NCBI GenBank assembly: GCA_001247695.2 | Contig: LGRX02014988.1 | Span: 1-15,153, forward strand | DNA: 15,153 bases | Reading direction: 5' to 3' | Origin: Cymbomonas tetramitiformis | Taxonomy: Eukaryota; Chlorophyta; Pyramimonadophyceae; Pyramimonadales; Pyramimonadaceae | Shown here: one piece after another, positions 7,783 through 13,002 of the stretch | How the letters are laid out: each line of letters opens with the position of its first letter | How positions within the stretch are numbered: position 1 is the first letter of the stretch | Program-made: the position numbers and the translations under genes | The notes under the pieces: model-generated | Told to the model about the DNA's origin: nothing | The model's database searches: none | Seen by the model: only the letters and a program-made list of their open reading frames with translations

Positions 7783-7800
7783 AGTCGCCTGACGTCCGAA
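7035..7800. repeat. About 177-bp tandem repeat units
   Basis: Consecutive hairpin copies from 7053 to 7759 are spaced 183, 177, 176 and 170 bp apart, and the sequence between them is also repeated (GTAAGTCCAGGCAGATGCC at 7171 and 7348; AACAAGGTGG-type segments after each hairpin). The unit is a minisatellite that carries the hairpin. Copies diverge towards the right-hand end. Confidence 0.8.
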
Positions 7801-8339
7801 TCCGCTCTTGCAAACTGCTGCTGACTTCTCGCCAAAGGGCCTTTACTTCTGGATTAACACTGAAATAAAAAGCCGCTCCGCGCAGGACATTATTGTTTTG
7901 AAAAATATGAAAACAACAGTAAAATATATCCGTCAAAATTGATATTATAACCACAAAATACGAATTATTGTGTACAAAAGCTGTGAGCAGAACTGTCTTA
8001 GCACTCTAGCACTGGCACGCGAACAGCCACCTAGTACTTGCGAAGCAAAACAATAATGAGTCCACTAGCCTGACCTCCGGTCAGAGTCTACTTATATCTC
8101 AATGCGCTGTGACATTTCCCAAAACTGTAACGGGTTCTAGCCCTTAAATCTTCATCTGGCCAATGGAAAGTCATTATTCCATGCCAGCTCTAACAATGTT
8201 ACCGTTTACCGCATTCTGACTGACACGTCAGCGGCAAAGGAGTCACTGCCATCTTCATCTTATCATTCCCTGGTCATTCGATAGTGACCATATCTTCTCT
8301 GGCAAGTCTGCATCTCGCAGATGGTCCTCTTCGCAAAGC

Positions 8340-8374
8340 CTGTCATGCTGTCACCACTGTCATGCGTGTCACCA
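8340..8374. repeat. Short tandem repeat, CTGTCATGC..TGTCACCA twice
   Basis: Two adjacent 17- and 18-bp copies (8340-8356 and 8357-8374) differ by one inserted base. They lie in the putative U3 of the minus-strand element. Confidence 0.8.
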
Positions 8375-8378
8375 GCTG

Positions 8379-8418
8379 AACAAACCCGGCGCGGCACCAT
8401 GAGAAGCCGGCGTTTGTT
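8379..8418. repeat. Inverted repeat next to the TGTAACA terminus
   Basis: The left arm AACAAACCCGGC (8379-8390) and right arm GCCGGCGTTTGTT (8406-8418) are complementary apart from one base, with a 15-nt spacer. The right arm ends 3 nt inside the presumed LTR end at 8421. Confidence 0.8.
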
Positions 8419-8421
8419 ACA

Positions 8422-8823
8422 TCTGGGTAAAAGCTCTACGCACTCCGAGGAGGCGGTGAAGGTTTAAAACCTTTCCTCCGGGCCGGCATCCCGAGAACTG
8501 TCAGGTAATTGGCAAACCTATTGTCATCCCCTGTAAGTGTACCGTGTTGGAAGGTTTAAAACCTTGAGCGTGGTAATGGATGTGAGACCTCGAGCCTTGG
8601 GGGAGCCTGGTAGTGCAGATGGCAGACCGGTGAGAGGCCGACCCTTGTGCTTAAGAGGTTGATCTCCTTATTGCGGTGTGTCTTGGGAAGTGTAATGTCA
8701 TCCCGGACAACAGGCGGCTGAGACCTGTATAATCATCCTGAGCAACAGTAGAAGATCTGTATAAAAACTTTACTGGTCCGACGTGGTCAGCGTGGACGTG
8801 ACCTTCCCTAAGGGGGGGGGAGT
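8422..8823. other. Spacer between the two head-to-head elements; promoter-like, no gene
   Basis: No ORF of note. Contents: the 15-bp odd palindrome AAGGTTTAAAACCTT at 8459-8473 and again at 8551-8565; a plus-strand TATA candidate TGTATAAAAACTT near 8758-8770; and a purine run A2G9AG (8810-8822). The purine run sits where a polypurine tract would sit if an LTR starts at 8824. The stretch may be U3 of the plus-strand element or the remnant end of an older one. Confidence 0.45.
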
Positions 8824-9234
8824 TGTGCTAGGAGGCAAGCACACGAGCAAGAAAAACGGCTAAGTATAAAACGCAAGAGTACTCAGTACGGAGTACAGTA
8901 GGACCGATCAGGATGATGTTGATGTGAGGTGCCTAGCCTGTTGTACGGAGTACTCAGTACAGTAGAGTTATGGAAAGAGTTCATGAGCCTTGCATAAGAA
9001 CTCTAAGTGTAACCAGTTTCGGAGATGAGAACTGAACTGTGAATTGTAACATAAAAAGTAAGAGCCGTAACTGCTGTATATTGTGTATTGAAAGCATACA
9101 CTTGCAAGCAAAAGCATAACTAATAAGATTTACGAAACCGAAGTCTTATAGTTGACCAAGCGTAATCATACCTCGTGCGGTCGTTTAATAAGTGTAGATA
9201 TAGTAAGTCCGAAACCGTAAAGAAGAAATAAGCA
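8824..9234 (+). repeat. Candidate 5' LTR of the plus-strand Gag element
   Basis: It begins TGTGCTAGGAGGC directly after an A2G9AG purine tract and could end in ...AAGCA at 9234. TGG (9239-9241) four bases later is in the position of a primer-binding site. The first 20 bases contain TGTGCT/AGCACA as a small inverted repeat. Two copies of a GTACTC/GAGTAC palindromic block (8877-8901 and 8943-8965) lie inside, with CATAAAAAG and GTATATTGTG further on as possible TATA sites. The second LTR is not in the window, so both ends are guesses. Confidence 0.33.
8877..8965. repeat. Paired GAGTAC/GTACTC palindromic blocks
   Basis: The block at 8877-8901 (GAGTACTC, AGTAC, GGAGTACAGTAG) recurs rearranged at 8943-8965 (GTACGGAGTACTC, AGTACAGTAG). 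Each block contains the perfect 8-mer palindrome GAGTACTC, and both end with GTACAGTAG. Confidence 0.8.
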
Positions 9235-9264
9235 AGAGTGGAGACTCCCACATTTTCACAATTG

Positions 9265-11106
9265 ATGCATGAACTACGCACGCAGTTCTTGCTTCAGTCA
9301 CAGGCATTTGCTCCCCTGTTTGACTTGGCCAACGTGACTGTTGAGGCTAGGCATGAGGCCAATGAGCTGCTGCTCTCGGCTTTGACTTTTCTGGCTCGGC
9401 CTGGCTCGCCTGCTCGTGATTGGCTTGAGGCCTCTGGGTCTGACGTTCCTGGAGATGGTAAGCGTGCTGCCCTAGAGGTGGTACGCATGCTCCAGGAACG
9501 CTCAGAGCCCTTTGACTCTTTTGAGTCGCTGCTGGCGGTTCGCATCCCCAGCAGCGGAGATCCTGACCGTGGAATCCGTGAGTTCAATGGCCTGTTGCGG
9601 GACGTTCAGCGTTCCCACAACTTGCCAGAGGACGCGGTGAAGCGGCAGTTTCTCAAGGCTCTCGGCAACTCGGCACTATACCGTGACTTGGCTAATTCTC
9701 TGGCTCGGGCTGACCAGCGGCAGGGAGTGTCTCTTCTGACTATTCAGGCTCGTGTGCGGGAGCAGTTCCGCCACGGCCTGAGAGTCTCTGACGCCCCTGT
9801 TTCTGCTCTGTCATTCGGCGATGGCGCGTCTGACCTGGCTGCGGCGTTGTCCAGTCTGCAAAAGCAGCTGGAGCGCATGCAGCAGGACATTCGTGACCTG
9901 AAGCGGCAGAAGCGGGAAGGGTCACCGCCTGCGGGCAAGCACCTTACCCGCTCTGCTGCTAAGCACCATCGTGCTGGTGTTAAACCGCTTGGCACCGCTC
10001 CTCCTGTCTCATTTGACAAGAAGAGCGGTGCCTTCGTGCCTCACTGCAGAAATGCGGAGTGTGCACAAAGTGGTTTGAAGCACTGGCATGCTGAATGCCC
10101 CAACGGCGGTCCTCAGTCTGCCCACTACTGTGGTGCAGTTGAGGACTATGAGACTGACTGCCTGGCTGTTCGTTTCCAGCGGTTCTATGACGCTGGGGAT
10201 GAACATGCCTTCGAGTCGCTCTGCACTATGGAGGGCCGTCCGGAGGTGTGTGAGCTGTCGGCACATTCTTTTGTGACGGCTGAGCCCACATCTCTGCGGC
10301 ACTTTCAGGATGCGGCGGCTTCCGCTCAGGATGCGGCGGCTGACGATGACGGCATGGCTCAGTTTGGTCTGGCCACATTCCACTCGGGTGCACGGGGCTC
10401 GATTCCGCCACCGCCTGCGGTTCGGCATCCCTCTGCACTCGTGGCTGGTGGTGTGCCTGCGGCTCATGACCCGCCGGTGGTTATCCCTGACCCTCTTGGC
10501 TTGCCTGACTCTGTCCCGTCGCTCCAGCTTGGCATCTCCGACTCTGCACCGGCTCCGATGTTTGCTGGCATGAGGATTGAGGCTTCTGACATTGGCTCTG
10601 AAGTCTCTGACGATGACCACGGCTCTCACACTGGCTCTGACGGCGGGCAGCAATTGACTTTTGGCTCCTTCGGCATTCTTGAGCGTGGCTCTGACTCTGA
10701 CCTTCCTGACGGGGGAGCATCGCCAGTGGCCAGCCTGACTCCAGTGTACCGTCCGCGGACTCCGCCGAGCTTTCTCCGATGTGCATTCATGACATCTTTG
10801 CTGTGCTGCTCCTTACTGGCCAGCGCTACGGCGTCACTGGTTACCATGGGCGGTGGTGACAGGGGCCTGGTTGAGCCCGGAGCCACCGTCCGTCGGTCTG
10901 CTGGAGATCTCTTTGCTTCGGTTCTGCCGCTTGGTTCTCTGGACATCCGTGATTGGCCGCCAGATGATGGGTTTCTTATGTCTTCTTCTTCAATGCTCAA
11001 ACCGCCGTGGGATTCTACTTATTTTTGTTCTTCGGTGGTTTTGGAATCTTTGCAATCTTCTGTTACTTTGCTTTCTGCTACGGATGTGCCCGGAGGCACA
11101 GCGTGA
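9265..11106 (+). CDS. Gag-like protein of the plus-strand element
   Basis: The frame opens after a stop at 9229-9231. GTG at 9238 is not a plausible eukaryotic start; the first ATG is 9265 (MHELRTQFLLQSQ). Numbering from 9238, residues about 1-190 are helical and capsid-like, including REFNGLLRDVQRSHNLP and FLKALGNSALYRDLA then LLTIQARVREQF, a pattern typical of retrotransposon Gag capsid C-terminal regions. Residues about 195-225 are a likely coiled coil (LAAALSSLQKQLERMQQDI), followed by a basic stretch. Residues 270-287 hold C-x4-C-x6-H-x4-C, a stretched relative of the nucleocapsid knuckle. Residues about 350-500 are Pro/Ser/Asp-rich. A hydrophobic signal-like segment follows (FMTSLLCCSLLASATASL, about 518-535). 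The end appears out of frame, because an overlapping frame encodes a strong membrane segment. No protease or RT follows in frame. Confidence 0.72.
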   Translation: MHELRTQFLLQSQAFAPLFDLANVTVEARHEANELLLSALTFLARPGSPARDWLEASGSDVPGDGKRAALEVVRMLQERSEPFDSFESLLAVRIPSSGDPDRGIREFNGLLRDVQRSHNLPEDAVKRQFLKALGNSALYRDLANSLARADQRQGVSLLTIQARVREQFRHGLRVSDAPVSALSFGDGASDLAAALSSLQKQLERMQQDIRDLKRQKREGSPPAGKHLTRSAAKHHRAGVKPLGTAPPVSFDKKSGAFVPHCRNAECAQSGLKHWHAECPNGGPQSAHYCGAVEDYETDCLAVRFQRFYDAGDEHAFESLCTMEGRPEVCELSAHSFVTAEPTSLRHFQDAAASAQDAAADDDGMAQFGLATFHSGARGSIPPPPAVRHPSALVAGGVPAAHDPPVVIPDPLGLPDSVPSLQLGISDSAPAPMFAGMRIEASDIGSEVSDDDHGSHTGSDGGQQLTFGSFGILERGSDSDLPDGGASPVASLTPVYRPRTPPSFLRCAFMTSLLCCSLLASATASLVTMGGGDRGLVEPGATVRRSAGDLFASVLPLGSLDIRDWPPDDGFLMSSSSMLKPPWDSTYFCSSVVLESLQSSVTLLSATDVPGGTA

Positions 11107-11240
11107 GCCGATATGTCTATGCGTCCGTATGTGTGTCATCGGGGGTAATCTGGGATTGGCACGATGACAGTGAGATTGGGCTTGAAATCACGATGAGAAT
11201 GAATACCAGATGTCCGGGGTATGACAGTATGACACTGTGA
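10968..11240 (+). CDS. Overlapping frame with a strong transmembrane segment
   Basis: This frame opens after TGA at 10965-10967 and has no ATG before the hydrophobic part, so it must be reached by frameshift, splicing or repair of a lesion in the Gag-like ORF (a -1 relation). It reads WVSYVFFFNAQTAVG, then about 22 strongly hydrophobic residues rich in Phe, Gly and Ile, then CARRHSV: a textbook membrane helix with a positive cytoplasmic flank. The Gag frame over the same DNA is Ser/Thr-rich and unremarkable. No canonical X-XXY-YYZ slippery heptamer is seen at the overlap. A candidate LTR start (TGTGCC, 11085) lies just past the helix, so the 3' part may belong to another element. The function is unknown. 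Confidence 0.45.
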   Translation, partial: WVSYVFFFNAQTAVGFYLFLFFGGFGIFAIFCYFAFCYGCARRHSVSRYVYASVCVSSGVIWDWHDDSEIGLEITMRMNTRCPGYDSMTL

Positions 11241-11291
11241 CACTATGACAGTATGACAGTATGACACTATAGTAGTATGACAGTACTGTGG
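11220..11291. repeat. Octamer array 1 (TATGACAG-type, nine units)
   Basis: Nine contiguous 8-bp units: TATGACAG variants, then TATAGTAG, TATGACAG and a closing TACTGTGG. The last two units create the palindrome ACAGTACTGT. Confidence 0.9.
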
Positions 11292-11387
11292 GGGGTGTCA
11301 TCGTGGAACTCAGTCAGACCCTCGAAGAATGGTCAGATTCGCATCGGGGTTGAAAAGACAATGAAATCGAATATCAGATATTAAGGT

Positions 11388-11459
11388 TATGACAGTATGA
11401 CAGTATGACGCTATGACAGTATGACAGTATGACAGTACAGTAGTATGACAGTACTGTGG
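11388..11459. repeat. Octamer array 2 (same nine-unit order)
   Basis: It starts exactly 168 bp (21 octamers) after array 1 and repeats its order: six TATGACAG-type units, then TACAGTAG, TATGACAG, TACTGTGG. Flanking sequence (AATGAATACCAGAT versus AATCGAATATCAGAT) also matches, so the whole block of about 168 bp was duplicated. Confidence 0.9.
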
Positions 11460-11697
11460 GGCAGTCATCGTGTCAGCCTGTCGGCATAACATCTGAATCG
11501 AGAATGACGAATCGGAATTAGAAATGAGATCGGATCGGGAACTGAACGTTGAGCCGAAGTGTGACATCGGCTCTCGAGTGGTTGACCCTGCAACCTGAGT
11601 GACGAGTGAATAAGTAGAGCACTTGAGAAGTGTTTAGCCTTCAGAACTCGGAACCGAATTATCGTTTGTACCTCAATCTGGCCCTGATCCAGTATAT

Positions 11698-11737
11698 TAT
11701 AAAAATCCGAATTGTGTACCTTTGCACGTTCAATAAA
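11698..11737 (+). promoter_or_regulatory. TATA box and AATAAA signal of the LTR candidate
   Basis: TATAAAAA (11698-11705), within TATATTATAAAAAT, is followed 34 nt later (start to start) by AATAAA (11732-11737). A promoter closely followed by a polyadenylation signal is the U3-R signature of LTRs. Confidence 0.55.
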
Positions 11738-11779
11738 AAACATATCTCCGAGCATCTGTCGTCGTGCCCCTGGCACATT

Positions 11780-11791
11780 TGGTATCAGCGT
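11780..11791 (+). other. Candidate tRNA primer-binding site
   Basis: TGGTATCAG (11780-11788) is identical to the first nine bases of the site complementary to the 3' end of plant-type initiator Met tRNA (TGGTATCAGAGC). The next three bases (CGT) match only at the middle position. It lies 2 nt after the CACA end of the LTR candidate. Confidence 0.5.
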
Positions 11792-12334
11792 GCTGCGATT
11801 TCGCCTCTGCGCAACTCGCCCACGGGCCTTTTGTAACTTCCGTTGTAATACAGGGGGAGAGCTGCACTTCCGGCTATCTGGGCGCAATTTTAGCCTCCGT
11901 AAGTACGTTTTTTTTTCGTATACAACGGCCGTATCCTTTGGAAAACATCTCCAAAACTTCATATTTTCGCCCCTTAACACTGGGGGCCCAACCAGGCTCA
12001 AAAAAGTCAGCATTCGTTTTCCGATCTTAACTTCCAAGTCTGCCCCAGGCTACAAACAACCGTCAGGGAGCACCCTAAAGGGTTTCCCCGGTTTATAGTA
12101 GCCAGGAAAACGTCATAGCCCACTTTCTAGAGCCTTAAAAAGGCGAAAAACAGCCAAAAACAGCCCAAAATAGCCGTTTTAGCCCGTTTTCAGCCAACCC
12201 CGAAACCTTCCACAGTAGCCCCCACCACCAAAAACTCCTTCCCCAGACCCCATAGGACACCCTAGAACCCCCCAATACCGCCCTCACGGCCACCAGCAGC
12301 TGGGAAAACCCCTCAAAGTAGCGCTTTTAGTGGC

Positions 12335-12366
12335 TTCTGGACAGTTTCTGGACAGTTTCTGGACAC
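12335..12366. repeat. 11-bp tandem repeat TTCTGGACAGT, three units
   Basis: Units at 12335-12345, 12346-12356 and 12357-12366 (the last incomplete). Confidence 0.9.
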
Positions 12367-12424
12367 CTCTGGTTTACCCTCTGGCTGGAATATTTTGGGA
12401 GTGTACGAAGTCCGGCTACCTTCC

Positions 12425-12464
12425 GGGACCTTGCTGAGCTTTCTGGGACCTTGCTGAGCTTTCT
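12425..12464. repeat. 20-bp perfect tandem duplication
   Basis: GGGACCTTGCTGAGCTTTCT occurs at 12425-12444 and again at 12445-12464 without a mismatch. Confidence 0.95.
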
Positions 12465-12552
12465 GGTTGCAGTTCCTTGACCCCTGCCTGCATACATAGG
12501 CACTTGAAATCTGTGTCGCGGAGCCCTGGCGAATTTTTGAGTTCGCCGGTGT

Positions 12553-12726
12553 ATGGCAGTACCCCCTTCGCCAGAAGAATACAGAAGAGCGTGGTGGAAG
12601 CAAGGACCCATCAAGTGGGTATTCCCTCCAGACCCCACCTACCCACCAGCAGGCGCCTTCTGGCAGAGCGGTCCTTGGAGCGGTCCTCCTTCCCCCTCAT
12701 CCTCTGACGACGAGGAGGAGAACTGA
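12553..12726 (+). CDS. Small ORF (57 residues), Trp/Pro-rich with acidic tail
   Basis: It starts ATG-GCA (MAVPPSPEEYRRAWWKQG) and ends SSSDDEEEN before a TGA. Four Trp plus the Pro-rich and acidic C-terminus give non-random composition. The TGA is followed at once, in the +1 frame, by a stretch with a retropepsin-type C-terminal motif. The ORF could therefore be the 5' part of a longer product made by +1 recoding at AAC-TGA-G, or it may be cut off by a one-base lesion. No family is recognised. It is the first ATG-initiated ORF with coding-like composition after the primer-site candidate. Confidence 0.5.
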   Translation: MAVPPSPEEYRRAWWKQGPIKWVFPPDPTYPPAGAFWQSGPWSGPPSPSSSDDEEEN

Positions 12727-12916
12727 GCGCCTGGATATAGTCACGCTGGCTATCCCACCAGTACACTACGACCACGTGTGGCATCTCCAGGCAATACAAG
12801 TGATCGACGCCCCCCCTTGGGTCCTCCTTGGCGCTGACTGGGTACCCCCATCTCCACCTGGAAGTCCCGCCCCTTCGCCTCCAGCGAGCGACATCGAAGA
12901 GGACGAGACTAACTAA
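12725..12916 (+). CDS. Frame with retropepsin C-terminal motif (fragment)
   Basis: This frame has no ATG (it is open from 12500) and becomes coding-like at ERLDIVTLAIPP, then HLQAIQVIDAPPWVLLGADW, then a Pro/Ser linker and acidic tail (SDIEEDETN). The pattern of a hydrophobic strand, V-I-D, then LLG-x-DW is the usual second half of Ty3/gypsy-type retropepsins. The D-S/T-G half is not found upstream in this frame or in the preceding ORF. Its end resembles that of the preceding small ORF (both Pro/Ser then acidic then Asn-stop). It is either the +1 continuation of that ORF or a protease remnant. Confidence 0.5.
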   Translation, partial: ERLDIVTLAIPPVHYDHVWHLQAIQVIDAPPWVLLGADWVPPSPPGSPAPSPPASDIEEDETN

Positions 12917-13002
12917 ATAACAAAAGGCGAGCACTCCCCACTTTGCTCACCTGTGGCTATTGCCACACCCAGTCCTTGATCTCAACCAGCTCAGCAATCA
13001 GG

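Larger units (their letters stand above)
7783..8421 (-). promoter_or_regulatory. LTR-like promoter region of the minus-strand element
   Basis: Read on the minus strand, this region starts at 8421 with TGTAACAAACGCC, a common type of LTR 5' terminus (TGTAACA). It contains a TATA box, GATATAAG (8098-8091), and then AT-rich sequence. A TGACC-TCC-GGTCA inverted repeat sits just downstream of the TATA (8071-8083). The tandem CTGTCATGC/TGTCACCA repeats at 8340-8374 are in the position of U3 enhancers. The LTR's inner end and primer-binding site could not be placed: no convincing CA-TGG junction was found. No gene is present. Distance and direction fit transcription of the leader repeats and gag. 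Confidence 0.4.
11085..11777 (+). repeat. Candidate 5' LTR of the third (right-hand) element
   Basis: The proposed ends are TGTGCC (11085-11090) and GGCACA (11772-11777), which are perfect inverted termini. Inside, in the correct order, are two octamer arrays in the U3 position, TATAAAAA at 11698-11705, and AATAAA at 11732-11737. A primer-binding site follows 2 nt after the right end. This gives a short R and U5, a common LTR layout. The right end is better supported than the left: the left end could be another TG, and TGTGCC there is part of a local TGTGCC-CGGA-GGCACA hairpin. The second LTR would lie outside the window. Confidence 0.48.
11792..12552 (+). other. Leader of the third element, no convincing gene
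   Basis: This stretch lies between the primer site and the first small ORF. It holds an A-rich stretch with AAAACAGCC-type repeats (about 12138-12195), a TTCTGGACAGT tandem repeat (12335-12366) and a 20-bp tandem duplication (12425-12464). A 190-codon minus-strand opening (11465-12037) crosses the LTR candidate and is not believed. Confidence 0.5.

Noticed and set aside
8125..8421. Minus-strand LTR ending at GTTACA (8130-8125)
   Set aside because: It would pair with the TGTAAC start, but the TATA box (8092-8097) would then fall outside the LTR, and no primer site starting exactly after it is convincing.
9238..9264. GTG start for the plus-strand Gag
   Set aside because: GTG is not a usual eukaryotic start; the first ATG in frame is 9265. 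TGG at 9239 may instead be part of a primer-binding site.
10969..10977. Canonical -1 slippery heptamer (GGGTTTC) before the membrane-helix frame
   Set aside because: The codon phase is wrong for X-XXY-YYZ slippage in the Gag frame, so it cannot be claimed as a programmed site.
11465..12037. 190-codon minus-strand ORF
   Set aside because: It crosses the TATA, AATAAA and primer-site module and shows no recognisable domain. It is somewhat long for chance but unsupported.
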